Shown here piece by piece: positions 34,305 to 47,101 of a stretch of 64,000 nt of DNA (positions are counted from its first letter, which is position 1; each line of letters opens with the position of its first letter). The DNA is taken from assembly GCA_020809705.1 (NCBI GenBank), contig CP085834.1, positions 2,604,001 through 2,668,000 of the forward strand. Direction: 5' to 3'. Below the pieces are notes generated by a model. It had not been told where the DNA came from. It was given only the letters and a program-made list of their open reading frames with translations, and searched no databases. Origin of the DNA: Calonectria ilicicola (lineage: Eukaryota; Ascomycota; Sordariomycetes; Hypocreales; Nectriaceae). A program made the translations under genes and the position numbers.

Positions 34305-35249
34305 TGTTTTTGCGTTATACAACACATTTGATTCTAAGGAGTGGATTGTTTGATAGGTGTTTGGGATTTCTTTTATGAAAAGTGTATGATAGAATATTGG
34401 GGGAATATATTGAATTTAGCGTTTTTTACATTCTGTCAAGAATGAGTTTGCATACGCGACTCAAGTATCACATGAACCCGTAACTTTGATCTTTCTGGAT
34501 GCTCTCTCAGCCCTCAGAGCAGAGGCCTAAATTTGTGATGACTCTCAGGTCGCAATTTATCGAAACGTATGCAGCCACACCTCAAGAGATAATGTCAAGG
34601 ATAAGCCGAATTAAAATAAATAAAATTAAGATATTATAAAACATAACTATTTATTTATTTAAATTTTCTTTTTTTACTTTAATATCTGTTTTCTGTATTT
34701 TCTTTTATAATCTTTTAAAGTTAGTGAGTTTTGGTGTAAAATGGCAAATGTTCTGATCATTCGTGGCCATCATGTTTCAGGTGGGATTAAGTGTGTCATA
34801 CACAAGGTAACATTACTACGCACTGTGAGCCGTCACCTTTTTTGTGGTAATTACAATTATGAGTCTCGATAGACTCGCAGCCTCGTAGTTAGAGTGCTCG
34901 TCTTGTCAATTGCTCCCATAGTAAAGGCTAGGCCTCTTCAATACATACCTAGTTAAAGGGTGGGCTGACATCTAAGTAACAAGTAACCCTTCGCCTAGAA
35001 AAAGAGGGGGATGAAGCCTTAAGAGCTAGAGGACGTATCATAGATCATTTGTATTATGACCCCGTATGGTGTGTTGCGTCACGTCGTTTGTGACAAACTG
35101 TATTGCCGGACCTGACCGCTTTTGGCGGCTTACGGCTTACTGCCCACTAAATGTACCACATCGAGGGAGGCGGAGTCTGGCCTCGAAGCTCTATTTAAGT
35201 CATCACACACCATTGGTGATTATTATTGAAAGATTTCGTTTGTTTATAT
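34305..35249. other. Intergenic region with A+T patch and tRNA-like fragment
   Basis: An A+T-rich patch at about 34608-34725 interrupts otherwise ordinary DNA and may be a small decayed repeat. At about 34890-34945 there is a stretch resembling tRNA A and B boxes (see findings). No gene. Confidence 0.4.
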
Positions 35250-37350
35250 ATGTCTTCCACTCAGATATTATACAATCGGCTGGACGAATCGAAGTCTGAG
35301 ATTCGGGTCTTGGAAATTCTTGACGATGATAGCTGGATAGATAGGCTTGACAGAAATTGAACTGGAATCAACCTAAAGAGTATATGTTGCAAGCTCCATC
35401 CCGTTTCCCTCAAGGATAGGGCCAAATATTGCGCTCTATCCTACGTTTGGCGAGACCCCAAGAACACGACTGAAATATCCGTATTATCACAAGCCGATGA
35501 TGGCTCTCCTCAACCAGCTCAGTTGGTTAGGGCGACTATCTCTCTTGAAGCAGCCTTGAAGCATATTAGACGTCGTTACTCAGGTTACACGGGCTGCCCT
35601 GATGTAAAAGCTTTCCGAATATGGGTAGATGCGATTTGCATCAACCAAAGTAACAAGGCTGAAAACACCATTCAGCTGCAGCTCATGTGTATTATCTACA
35701 GGACAGCGCAGCTTGTCACCTCTTGGTTGGCAGATAGAGACTTCCAAACTCCCTTTAAGGATTTTAGGGTATTAGCTACCGCTGCTTAGAAATATGACCC
35801 GTCGACTGCGGATTCTGTATCCCTTGGGTGAGTCAAGAACTATGTTGGGTCCAGTAATTGCTCAACTGATGAAGATGCGGAGTTCCAGCAGAGCAGTGCC
35901 TTAAAGACAATAAGTGAAATGCTTGATCTGACATATTGGGCTCGAGTCTGGATATACCAAGAGATTGTGTTGGCAAGAGACTTGATATTGTCCACGCCTG
36001 ATGGTTCAACCTGGTGGAATATATTCAGTAAAGGCGCTTTTTATGTTCACCGAATCACACAAATTGCTCTGCGTATGCTTGCTAACCCACCAGAAGGTGT
36101 ATCGCATGATACCTGAGTGGACTTTCAACGCCTTTCTAATGCATTTTCCGTTTAGTGCCGTTGATTTTGGGGAACAAGGATGGATACTTGACAATGAAGA
36201 TTGAAATGAAGATGATGTGAAGAAAATCGCTCGCGAGTGAGATTTGTGACACATTAATATTGAAGTTAGTCTGAGTTTAATGGCAAGAGATCCAAGAGAC
36301 CAGATCTACGGCCTTTTGGACCAAAATCGGCAAAACGCCAGACTACAGCAATCCCAAAACAATGGCCGAGTTGGCCGCGGAGTTTTCGGCCGGTATTTCA
36401 AGGCCTAACGTTCAAGGCCCCGAAGCAGAAACCATTACCCATTGATCTTTCTTGAATTCAGCGGATCTGGTTTTTATAAGCTTCCATCAGGGTATCCGTC
36501 ATGGGCGCCAAACGTTTCTAAATTTATGAACGTAGAGGCCGCTGAGCCAATAAAGACATGCTGGCTATCAGAGAGTGTAGAAGCAGATGCATTCATGTTT
36601 GAATCAACCCAAAGCTATGCCAAAATCGAGGGTTTGAAATTGTTCTGTCCCGGCATTGAGCTGGAAACGGTTTTCAAGATTTCAACATTACCAAATAACA
36701 CCCAAATCAAGTTCGGTCAACTGCTTGAATATGTTGCTGATTGCACTTCTGGATTCCCGACCTATGTGTCTGAACTTCCAGCGTTAGATGCGAGTTTGCG
36801 GTTGATTTGTAGAGATGGGTCAGGTCCAGTGTCTCGGCTTCTAGTTCTAATCCCACTAGAATTCGCGAGATTGTTGACTTGCGAAACCGGATTGGGGGAT
36901 TAGTTCATTGCGCAATTACAAACACTGGGATTCAAGAAAGGAGAAGAAATTTTTAATGAGTGGTTTGTCCGGAATTCTTTTCCTGCATTAGACCTTGCTA
37001 GCCTTGGTTTTGAATGGAACATTGCCGTTGAATTGCTACTCTCAAAAGGAAGGGGAGCAATGAGAGCCATATGGGGTCAGACTCTTCGAAATATGTCAGG
37101 AATTGCAAAGAGTTATGTAATATTCAACATCCCAAACGGCTATTTGGGCATTGCACCTCTTGGCACACAACTTGGTGACTCTTTGTGTATTCTAAATGAC
37201 TGTGGTGTGACGGCGATTTTCATGAAGGCATCTCAAGGGAACCATTTCAACTTTGTTGGTACGACATTTGTGGTAGGTCCTATGAGAGGAGTAACTACTT
37301 CACCTGCTCCGTCATTCCGAGCAAGAGTAGAAACGTTGCAAATTTGGTAA
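35250..37350 (+). pseudogene. HET-domain (heterokaryon incompatibility) pseudogene
   Basis: The HET motifs are unmistakable: KYCALSYVWRDP (about 35430-35465), RIWVDAICINQSN (about 35620-35655), YWARVWIYQEIVLA (about 35935-35975), ARDPRDQIYGLL (about 36285-36320) and, near the end, GYLGIAPLGTQLGD. The start is ATG at 35250. An apparent stop at 35829 is removed by a 69-nt intron (35828-35896). However, in-frame stops remain at 35358-35360 and 35787-35789. The frame shifts near 36095, further stops follow around 36200-36240, and a shift follows near 36330. HET proteins trigger cell death when incompatible partners fuse; this copy cannot make one. Decay is by point mutation and small indels over its whole length, and the C-terminal half is still readable. 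Confidence 0.9.
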
Positions 37351-38237
37351 ATATCTTTGATGAAAAGGTTGTTATAAATTAGACGAGAGAAAGATTACGT
37401 CAGGTGCCTTGATCCTTGCCATCCTTTTGCAGAGCATCTGCAGCGACTGGGATTTCCAGCCCCCAACAATCAACCTTGTTTTCTGGGCTCCCCAAACCTT
37501 TGGCACACCCTGCATGCATAGAAGCCGGCCTTGGCGCTTCCCCTCGCGATCGACATCATTATTATAAACTGGTGGTCAGCATTTGCCCGAGTCCGACGCT
37601 TTTTCGGGTTCAACCCCGCGCTTTCGTGCCCGACACGTTTATTCTCAGATATTCCGATTCGATCCAGCCTATCGGTGTTGCTCCAGGACGCCTGATACGA
37701 ATACAAGATTATAATAAGCTTAACCAATAGGGTAATTACGTCATTGAATTTGTGACTAATGCCCAGTCAGCCGGGCCGTTCAACCGCAAGTGCGACCAAG
37801 TTAAGCTCACACACTCACCAATCTATTCTGGGGGAAATGAGCTGGGGTGCTTGGCCGACGAATCACATCGCCGCAATTCTGTTCCCACTGCCATATTTGC
37901 TTGCCAATGTGACACTGCGATGCAACACTAATGCTAGTCTCCTCAGCTGCCAAGCGCTACACGACGGTAAATCAACCCGCCTAATATGCGCAATCCCCAG
38001 ATGTTCAGACTGTCGATCCTGAAATAGCCTATTTAGAGATCCCTAGAGTCAATCAGTAGAGCGATTGTGTCTTGATGCGATGTCAATCACTCAAGTATAA
38101 TAGTTTTTGGATCCTCACTAGGAATGGTGGAGCTTCCTGTCGTGTTCACGTCTGGCATTCTTTAGCCGCCAACTCATGAGGCCCACCAGGACTTCTCGTT
38201 CGAAAATAACGCAGACTTCTCACAACCTCTTGTCAAG
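37351..38237. other. Intergenic region upstream of the sugar transporter
   Basis: About 890 bp with no supported gene. It should contain the transporter promoter. Confidence 0.4.
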
Positions 38238-40136
38238 ATGGTGAATGTAGGAACAGCTGCAGATCCCATCGTCACTCGCCTCGTTGCAGAGGATAAGACG
38301 CCATGGTACAAGAAGCCAAACCTTCGCCTCATGTACATATGGCTCTTCTGCTGCTGCATGGGTGTTGAGATGACATCTGGTTTCGACTCGCAACTTATCA
38401 ACACTTTGCAATTCGCTCAAACTTTCCACAAGTGTACGAAATTGTCATGAACGATTTCGAACGTGTGTTTCCTACTGACATCTCTAGTTCTGGGCAACGG
38501 ACGCCAGAACGACAAGGGTGAATATGCCATCGAACCGGGTATGCTCGGTTTCATCAACTCTTCTTACCAGCTGGGATCTATTTTCGCCGTCCCAATCGCG
38601 CCTTGGTTCGCTCAGCGTTATGGACGACGATGGTCAATCATGTTGGGTTCTTTCATCATGGTTGCGGGTGCCCTTTTGCAGGGGTTTTCCCAACACGGTA
38701 CGGATAACAGACCTTCTTACATCTAACATGTTGATCAACGGAGTTACTAAGATGACTGTCATAGTTGCCATGTACATCATTTCCCGAATGCTTCTCGGAG
38801 TTGGTATCCTTTTCTGCATCATCTCTGGTGCAGCCCTCATCGGAGAGCTTGGTCATCCCAAGGAGCGTGCTGTTCTGACTTCTCTCTTCAACTCTTCTTA
38901 CTTTATCGGACAGATTCTTGCCTCGGCAATTGCTCTTGGCACAACTAACATCAAGAGCAACTGGGCCTGGCGCATCCCTTCTCTCCTCCAGATTTGCCCA
39001 TCCCTGCTTCAGATTGCTACCGTCTTGTACGTATTTCTGACTAGGAGTCGGGCCTAGCATTATAGCTGACAATATTTTATTAGCTTGCTCCCTGAATCGC
39101 CTCGATTCCTCATCTCCAAAGACCGAGTCGAAGACGCGGCTGCAATCCTTGTCAAGTATCACGCAGAAGGCGACGCCGACTCTCAACTCGTCAAAGCCGA
39201 AATTGTACAAATTCGCGAGACCATTCGAACCGAAATGGAAGTCTCAAAGCAATCTTGGCTTGAGCTCTTTCGCACACCTGGTATGCGTCGCCGTGTGTTG
39301 GTGACTGTGTTCATCGGCCTCTTCACTCAGCTTTCTGGCAATACTCTCTTGAGTTACTACTCGGGAGTTCTTTTTGGGATGATGGGTTACACTACCAACT
39401 ACGCCAAGACCCGCATCAACCTCGCCTATGGCTGTTGGGGTTTACTTAATGCTACCATTATCGCCCTCGTCGTCACCCGGTTCAAGCGGCGACACATGTA
39501 CATGCTCTCGGCTACTTTGATGCTGCTTTGTTTCATTAGCATGACGATTTCATTGCAGCAGATCCAGGCTGCCACCGATGCGGATAAAAAAAACTCAGCC
39601 GCCGGTATCGCTGCTTTGTTCTTCTACTTTGCTTACAACCCTACGTATAATATCGGAAACAATGCTCTCACCTATAGTAAGTGACCATAGTACACGCCCT
39701 CAAATTTGAAATCGGCTAATTGTGTAGCTTATCTTGTCGAACTCTGGCCCTACGCCCATCGAAGCCGTGGTATCGGTGTCCAGCAGATCTTTGGGAAACT
39801 AGCAGGTTTCTTCTCGACAAATGTCAACTCGATCGCTCTTGATGCAATCAAATGGAAATACCTTGCTATTTACTGTGGCTGGATCTTCTTTGAGTTCTGC
39901 ATTGTGTTCCTCTTGTACCCAGAGACAAGTGGCCGTACTCTAGAAGAGCTCGCATTCTGTAAGGATCACTTCTCTTGTTGTTCTAGTAATCTGATGGCTA
40001 ATAAAGCACTACTACAGTGTTTGAGGATGAAAAGTATAATGAGAAGACGGTGGCTGCTGTTGAGAAGCAGATTCACTTTGGAGATCAACCTCAGGATGAC
40101 GACCCTGCTCGGGTGCACACAAGGGAAGCTGTCTGA
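38238..40136 (+). CDS. MFS sugar transporter
   Basis: Six exons: 38238-38433, 38488-38697, 38765-39026, 39084-39676, 39728-39958 and 40018-40136. Five introns of 51-67 nt all restore frame, giving 536 residues. Sugar-porter hallmarks are GVEMTSGFDSQLINTLQF (TM1), RYGRRWS, PESPRFLI, ELWPYAHRSRG and PETSGRTLEEL, with twelve predicted membrane helices. It most resembles the fungal hexose/lactose-permease-type branch, and the specificity cannot be read from sequence. It acts at the plasma membrane by proton symport in the family. It has more introns than its neighbours, which are mostly intronless or carry one to three. Confidence 0.93.
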
Positions 40137-41037
40137 AGCATGCCGCATAAACTGTGACTAGCTTGTTTTTGTATGGATATTCTCGTTGCGATTTACTCAA
40201 GAGAGGATTTTGGCTGCCGAAACTGAACGAAAACAGCAGAGCATCAATGTTTCCAGCACTTGCCCCCCACAGTCTCTACATAGAATCAAATCCAATTGCT
40301 AATAACACAATTTGACTGAAAGATCACTTGAGCTTTGTATTCGTCGAACTAAAGTTAAACCATTCTTTTTACCGAAACTGTTGCAATACGATTGCAGAGA
40401 ATTATAGATCAATTATTACCACGCTATCCTTTTTCTCCCTCGTTTAGCAGCGTCTTCCCATAAAATTACCGAGGTTCACACGTTGCATCATGCTCCACGA
40501 ACCTTGCCACTTCAGGGCAATTTCATCTTCGTAAGCAGACCTAGACCCTAGATAAAAACATATCAAGATTGACCCAAAAAATGAGTGACGAAAATCGGAA
40601 CATCAATGCGATCCACTTACTATTTAACGACCCTCGTCAGCATAGATTAGCAGCTGACAAAGTTATCAACTCCATCCACACCATCGCACAAACTTGGAGA
40701 TGCCAACGATGAAAACAGATAACAAAAATTCCAAAATGTAACCAGGTTTCACAAAAAGAACATTGCTTTTGCGTCATTTCGCTGGTGACTAATATCGATG
40801 CGACCTGTTATTGGCCCGATCCACATACATGCTGATAGGTCGAAGCCTCGCTACCGTCGTTTGATGACACGCTGGTGGGCTGACGCGGGGAAGCTTCATC
40901 CTGTTTTCAAATTACAAACACTGTGACTTCAATGTTTTGCTCGACTCATCGTCATCAATACCTTTGATGGGGCACCGATTCATCACGACCGTCTTCAACA
41001 TTCACTTGTTCATGTTCGGTTAGTCCCAGAGGCCAAC
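40137..41037. other. Intergenic region upstream of the NLR gene
   Basis: About 900 bp, no supported gene. It should carry the NLR promoter. Confidence 0.4.
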
Positions 41038-44000
41038 ATGTCAGATCCCAAACTGTACACGGTCGGCTGGATCTGTGCAATTAGCACGGAGCGCGTTGCA
41101 GCCGAAGCATTCCTCGACGAAAAACACGACGGACCCGACCACACGTCTCCGAATGATAATAATGACTATATCCTTGGTCGGATTGGGAAGCACAATGTTG
41201 TAATTGCCGCCTTGTCGGACGGAGAGTACGGCACGGCCTCCGCAGCTCTTGTCGGAATATCCTTGCTTCGCAGCTTCCCCAATTTGAGAATTGCTCTGAT
41301 GGTTGGCATTGGCGGTGGTGTACCAAGTAAAAAACGTGACATCCGCCTTGGGGATATTGTCGTCAGCTCTATCCGTAAGGGAAATATCGGCATCTTTCAG
41401 TACGACTTCGAAAGATCAGTGGAGTTGCAAAAGTTCCAAGAGAGCAACTTCAACCAGCCACCAAATATACTTCGAACAGCAGCCGGAGGGCTACAAGCCC
41501 AATACGAAGGAGATGGCTATACGATTGAGCAGTCTATCAGGAGTGCAATCGAGAAAAACCCGGAATTGGCAAACTACACGCGACCAGATGTGAGCAGTGA
41601 CAGGCTTTTTCGAAGAAATGACGTTCATCGAGGGACCGATTGTGAAACCGAGTGCATCAACGAATTCAATTTAATCCCAAGGCCACACCGGGGCGAATAT
41701 GAAGATAATCCAGCTATCCATTACGGTCGCATTGCTTCCAGTAACCAACTGATGAAAAATGCAGTGCTTCGTGACCAACTAGCAAAGGATACCGATGTCC
41801 TTTGCTTTGAAGTGGAAGCATCAGGGCTAGCACAACATTTCCCTTGCCTAATTATTCGTGGAATCTGCGATTATGCAGATTCACATCAAAACAAAGAGTG
41901 GCAAGGCTATGCGGCTATGACAGCAGCAGCATATGCCAAAGACATTTTGTCAAGAATTCTCCCAGATCAGATTGAACACGAAAAACCACTTGCCGAGGTC
42001 GTTCAAAGTCACGGTAAGCCTGTTTATCCTTGCCGACAATTTCTCAGCCAATTCTAACTCTCCGCACAGCGGCATCTGCAGAGGTTCTGGTTGAGAGATT
42101 CAATGCGCTATCCATCCACCAAGACAACAAACTTGTTCTAGACTGGTTAACAGATACCGATTACAGCGCCACGTATGTTGATACTGCTTATAAAATGGAT
42201 TCTTATACTTGCGGGTGGTTTTTTACGTCCACAACATACCTGAACTGGTTTCACGGAGACAGCGCTGTTTTATTCTGCCCGGGGAAGCCAGGATCCGGTA
42301 AAACAGTCATCGCTACGATCGTAATCGGCCAGGTGATATTGCGGTCGCAAAATCGTCCAGAAATAGGGCTTGCTTACGTCTACTTTGATAGTCAACGCAA
42401 AGGCCAACAAAATGTCACTGACTTAATTTTGAGTATGTTGAAGCAACTTGGGCAACAACAACAACCCGAAGTTATTTCCTTACTACAGGCCTTTAGCAAA
42501 GAACAAACCCATGCCAAGCACAAAAGACCAACTCTTCATCAGAGCCTAGAAGTTCTCAGGTCGGTAATTTCAACCTATTCAATGGTATATGTTATTTTAG
42601 ATGGTCTTGATGAATGCCAAGATACTGATGGTTGCCGATCAACATTTTTGTCCGAAATGTTCAAGCTTCATGCAGAGTTAAACATCAATGTATTGGCAAC
42701 CTCTAGGCCTATCCCAGAAATAATGGATCTGTCCAAAGGCATACGGCAACTAGAGATCAGCGCTCACTCTCAAGATATACAAACATATCTTAATAACCGT
42801 GCGTCCCGGCTCCCAGATTTCATTGAGAAGACCGATGGGCTATGGCACGATATTACGACTGGAATAATACAAGCGTCTGATGGAATGTAAGTGCGACTTC
42901 CGGTTTTAGAATAACAGATTTTGACCGGTCCAGGTTTTTGCTAGCAAGGTTGCTTTTCAACAGACTAAAGGACAAGACAAGCGTCGAGGCCGTTCGTACA
43001 TTTCTCATAGAGTTAGCCAGCAGACCCGCCTCTTATGATCACATTTACAATGACTCAATGACACGTATCAAAGCCCAGCCTGAAGCCCACAGAATTCTTG
43101 CAGAGCGTACCATTGCATGGCTGACCCATGCAAAAAGGCCACTGCATGTTTGGGAACTTCAAGCAGCCCTCGCAGTCCGAGTTGGAGATACAACACTGAT
43201 AACGGAGAATATTCCAGAGTTTGATTTGATGATTTCAGTCTGCGACGGGTTATTCGCACTAAATAAGTCGAACAGCGATGTCCGCTTAATTCACTCCACA
43301 GCAGATGAATATTTTTGGAAAACGCGAGAAGAATGGTTTCCTAACGCAAATTTGGAAATCTCCACAACCTGTCTCGCTTATCTTCTATTCGACACTTTCG
43401 GAAGTGGTCGATGTGGAATACGCCATCTCTTTGACCAACGCATTTCAACCAATTATTTGTATGACTATGCAGCCTTCCATTGGATTGACCACATTCGGGG
43501 TTGCTGGGACAAAGTGGAGCTTCTTTCCAGATTTCTCAAGTCCCAAAAGCATGTTGAGACGGTTCTGGAATGCGTACTCCCCCGGACCAAGCCATCATCT
43601 ACGAATCAAGTTGCTGCTGTGGACCCAGCCGGATTAACAGGAAGTTACTTGTGTGCCTATGTCGAATTTTTGGAAGGGGTTAAAATGTGTGCGGAGTTTG
43701 AAGACATACGCTCACCGAATATCTATGGGCAAACCTTATTGATGTGGGCTGTCCAGCAGAATTTGGGAGGGTCTGTCCAAATACTGCTAGATTCTGGGAA
43801 GGTCGATATCAACAGGAAGAGCACTACAGGCCAAACAGCATTGTCTTATGCGGCCAGAGTAGCGGAAATTCCGTATGATGAAATCTCGCCCGACCAAGGG
43901 AGCGATTATTCACCACGAAACGGAGTTGAGCGACGCAGAACGAGCAGTGCGGATTTAACACGCATTCTATTGAAAGATGGCGGTATCGACGTCAATCCGA

Positions 44001-45811
44001 AAGATAATAGCGGCCGAACGCCATTTTCCTGGGCAGTTGAAAATAGCCACCTGGATACGGTCAAACTTCTATTGGAAACGGGCGAAATCAATATCAATGA
44101 CAAAGATGACTGGGCTCGCACACCGTTATGCTTTGCTTGCAAACGTGGCCACGTGGAAATTGTGAAGTTGCTACTAAACACCCACCAAGTCGACATCGAC
44201 AGCAAAGACTTCACCCGTCGGACGCCACTAACATGGGCTATTCTTGTCAAGGGCGTGGTGCCCGTGCCGATTCAACTGCGTTATCTGAAAATCGTAGAAA
44301 TGCTGCTAAAAACTGGCCAAGCCGACCCTGATAGCATAGATGACAAGGGCCGTTCACCACTGTCCTATGCTTCTCAAATGGGTAACTTGGACGTAGCACA
44401 GCGCTTACTTGACACACGCCGAATCAACATTGACAGCAAAGATCACCAAGGTCGCACACCGTTATCCTGGGCTCTTGAGTATTACAAGTGGGACATGGTT
44501 AGATTATTGTTGAACACCCACCAAGTTGATGTTGAGTGCGAAGACAATAGTGGTAGCACACCATTGTTGTGGTCTATCGAAAAGTCCAACTTGGAAGCAT
44601 TCAAAATGTTTCTACCTTTCAAAAAAACGAAGAAGGACTCTGGAAATGTGGACACTGTTCAAGAGCAGATGGGGGCACTCAGTATACACGACAATGCTAA
44701 AACTTCCGATTCGAGCCAACCCCGCCCATTCTTTGCAGTCTCTGACCTCGCGAAATACTCTCTGAACGCCTATTCCCAAGCATCTCGGGCGAAAAGCATC
44801 TCAAATAAAACAACTTTCAAACGAACTGAGCTATCCTGGGCTGCTGAGAAAGGCTGTGAGAATATCGTCAGATATTTATTGAGCACTAATCGAGGGAATG
44901 CAAACGCCAAGGATGCCGGGTCCGGGTGCACACCTTTATGGTGGGCCGCAAGGAATGACCACATCTTCGTAGCCCAGAGGCTTCTTAATGAAAATGATAT
45001 CGACGTTGACATAAAAGATGACAATGGCCAGACACCACTTTCAGTGGCCGCAGAACATGGCCGTCATAATGTTGTCGAACTATTGCTGGACACGGGTTTA
45101 GTTGATGTCAACTCAGTTGCCAACAATTTCCTCACGCCATTGGGATATGCTACCGTAAATGGCTTTGGACGTGTAGTTGAGGTGCTTGTCAACAAAGGGG
45201 GCGCCAATGTCAACCACCAAACGTTTATAAAGGGTCGGACTGCACTTATGCTGGCCGCTGTGAACGGCCACTGCAACATTATCAACTTTTTGCTGCAAAC
45301 TGATGGGGTCGATCCGAATTTCAAGGATGTTCTTGGGCGAACACCACTTTGCTTGGCCGCCGAAAAGGGTCATCTGGATGCTGTCAAAATGTTGGTTGCG
45401 TCAAAGAAGGTGGATGTCAACCTAAAAGACAACACCAGCCAAACTGCATTGATACGAGCCTCTATTTACAATCATGCGGAAACAGTAAGAATACTGCTTG
45501 CTGAAAGCAAGCATAATGGAAATGAGAAGGATGTACACGGTCGTTGTGCGCTATCCTGGGCGGCTATCCAGGGCAGCGAGGCTGTTGCCAAAGTGCTCGT
45601 CCAATCAGATCTTATCGACATTGATTCGAAAGACTTTGAAGGTCGTACACCATTGGGTTGGGCTGCCTTGAAAGGCAGCGAGAGTGTGGCCAAACTTTTA
45701 ATTAAGAGTGGGAAGGCTGATGTTGACGCCATGGATAATCGTGGAGAAACCCCGCTTTCATACGCTGCAGCGAAAAACTTTGAGGGTATTTTAAAGCTTT
45801 TGCTTGGTTAG
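41038..45811 (+). CDS. NLR: PNP/UDP-phosphorylase - NACHT - ankyrin repeats
   Basis: Three exons: 41038-42013, 42070-42886 and 42934-45811; introns of 56 and 47 nt; 1556 residues. Residues 1-310 form a nucleoside-phosphorylase-like domain, with YTVGWICAISTE, MVGIGGGVPS, DIRLGDIVVS, FEVEASGL and the active-site region IRGICDYADSH. Walker A GKPGSGKT is at 397-404 and Walker B VYVILDGLDE near 498-507, followed by the NACHT helical region. Residues about 855-1555 hold roughly 18 ankyrin repeats in which xDxxGRTPLxxAxxxGH recurs; one spacer between repeats 8 and 9 is long and Ser-rich. Fungal NLRs of this architecture are proposed sensors of non-self or conspecific signals. All key motifs look intact, so it may be functional. 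Confidence 0.93.
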
Positions 45812-46315
45812 GGGAAGGTTCTTGGATTTTCTGCTCAGATAATAACAGATTGTGTCTTTGACTTTTATCAAAAATGCTACTCTCTTTTATTCCCACAGCG
45901 TTCAAAACTAATCCTCAGCAAAGTCCCTCGAATTAACGTGTAGAAAATGACCAGTAACCTATTTTGAGGCATCTAGAACTGAACGTATTCGGCCTGGGGT
46001 GGGAGGGTAATTGGCCGAAATTGCAGCCATGCATGTCGCAGTTTTTCACTTGTAGATGATAAATTGTAGGCCGGCCTCCTAGACAACAGCCGCAGGCCAA
46101 AATCTCCATCGTAAGAGCGACATCAGGAGAAGTCAAGCACCAGCCAGATTATACACGACTGTTCTACCTCAAAAATTAATTAAATCTATAATGATAGCAA
46201 GTACTTTTTATCTATGCAAATAAGCTAAGCCTGAGACTTGCTGGCTCCATATGTCATTTAACAGAACTCATCACTTCGTTTAGCGCGATATACAGGCCAA
46301 GGCAAATGATGGGTT
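45812..46315. other. Intergenic spacer between converging genes
   Basis: 3' flanks of the NLR gene (plus) and the Ser/Thr-rich secreted-protein gene (minus). Nothing else seen. Confidence 0.4.
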
Positions 46316-47101
46316 CTAGTTGGCCTGCAAGCGAAGTTCCTCATATCCCTGAGGAAGAGGGACCCTCACGATGCTTATCGAAGAGCCGCCGGTCGACCTC
46401 CCAATGGTAACGGACTGGCCAGCCTCGGTCCCGCATGTAAGGAAGCCATCATCCGCACGCGTGCAGGTAATAAAATCGCGGGTCCCCCAGTTCTCAATGG
46501 CATCCATTGGCCAAAATCCGAAGGACTCAGAACCTGTGAGACCCGGGCCGACGGTGGCCCAAAAGACGCGGTCATCGTCAGCCAGCGTGATGGACACACG
46601 GTTTGTGTCTGGGTTGATGGTCATGGCGCCAGTCACAGTTGAGAGGGTGGTGCTCCAGGTAAATACGATGCGGGTGTCGGAGAGGTGATAAAATTCGCTT
46701 TCATGGGGATTATTGTCTGCGTCGTAGGCGACAAACGCTGTATAGGTGGGAGAGGCCGCGATAGAGGATGTTATCGCCGTGGTCGAGAGGTCTGTAGTAG
46801 AAGATGTCTGCATGGTAAGAGAGGCGTCTGCAGTTGTTGTCTCTGCGGAAGACGAGGTCTCTGTGGGAGAAGAAGTCTCTGTAGTGGAGGTTTCCAACAG
46901 AGAGGAGATGTCTATGGTAGCAGAGGCGTCTGCGGAAGTCGTGGAGATGGAGTCGACGCTTGTGCTTGAAGAAATGCTAGCTGTGGTGGCGTCGCTGCTA
47001 ACAAGTGTGGTCGTATTGACAATGCTGGAGGGCTTGATTGCACACAGTCCGGCCAACGCCACCCGCGCCGCAACCAGGGAATATAATGTCTGGAACTTCA
47101 T
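46316..47101 (-). CDS. Secreted Ser/Thr-rich protein of unknown function
   Basis: Intronless, 261 residues. The start at 47101 is chosen because it begins the signal peptide MKFQTLYSLVAARVALAGL; longer readings would bury it. Residues about 25-125 are a low-complexity Ser/Thr tract (repeats like TSSTET, SADAS) likely to be O-mannosylated. The last about 130 residues form a compact, Trp- and Gly-containing domain with two Cys (DFITCTRADDGFLTCGTE). It has no GPI signal. Proteins built this way are common in fungal secretomes, as cell-wall or candidate host-interaction proteins. I do not recognise the C-terminal domain. Confidence 0.82.
   Translation of the reverse strand: MKFQTLYSLVAARVALAGLCAIKPSSIVNTTTLVSSDATTASISSSTSVDSISTTSADASATIDISSLLETSTTETSSPTETSSSAETTTADASLTMQTSSTTDLSTTAITSSIAASPTYTAFVAYDADNNPHESEFYHLSDTRIVFTWSTTLSTVTGAMTINPDTNRVSITLADDDRVFWATVGPGLTGSESFGFWPMDAIENWGTRDFITCTRADDGFLTCGTEAGQSVTIGRSTGGSSISIVRVPLPQGYEELRLQAN

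Noticed and set aside
35820..35900. In-frame stop at 35829 in the HET gene as a disabling mutation
   Set aside because: A GTGAGT donor and CAG acceptor at 35828-35896 remove it and restore LGALKTISEML, so this stop lies in an intron. The other stops stand.
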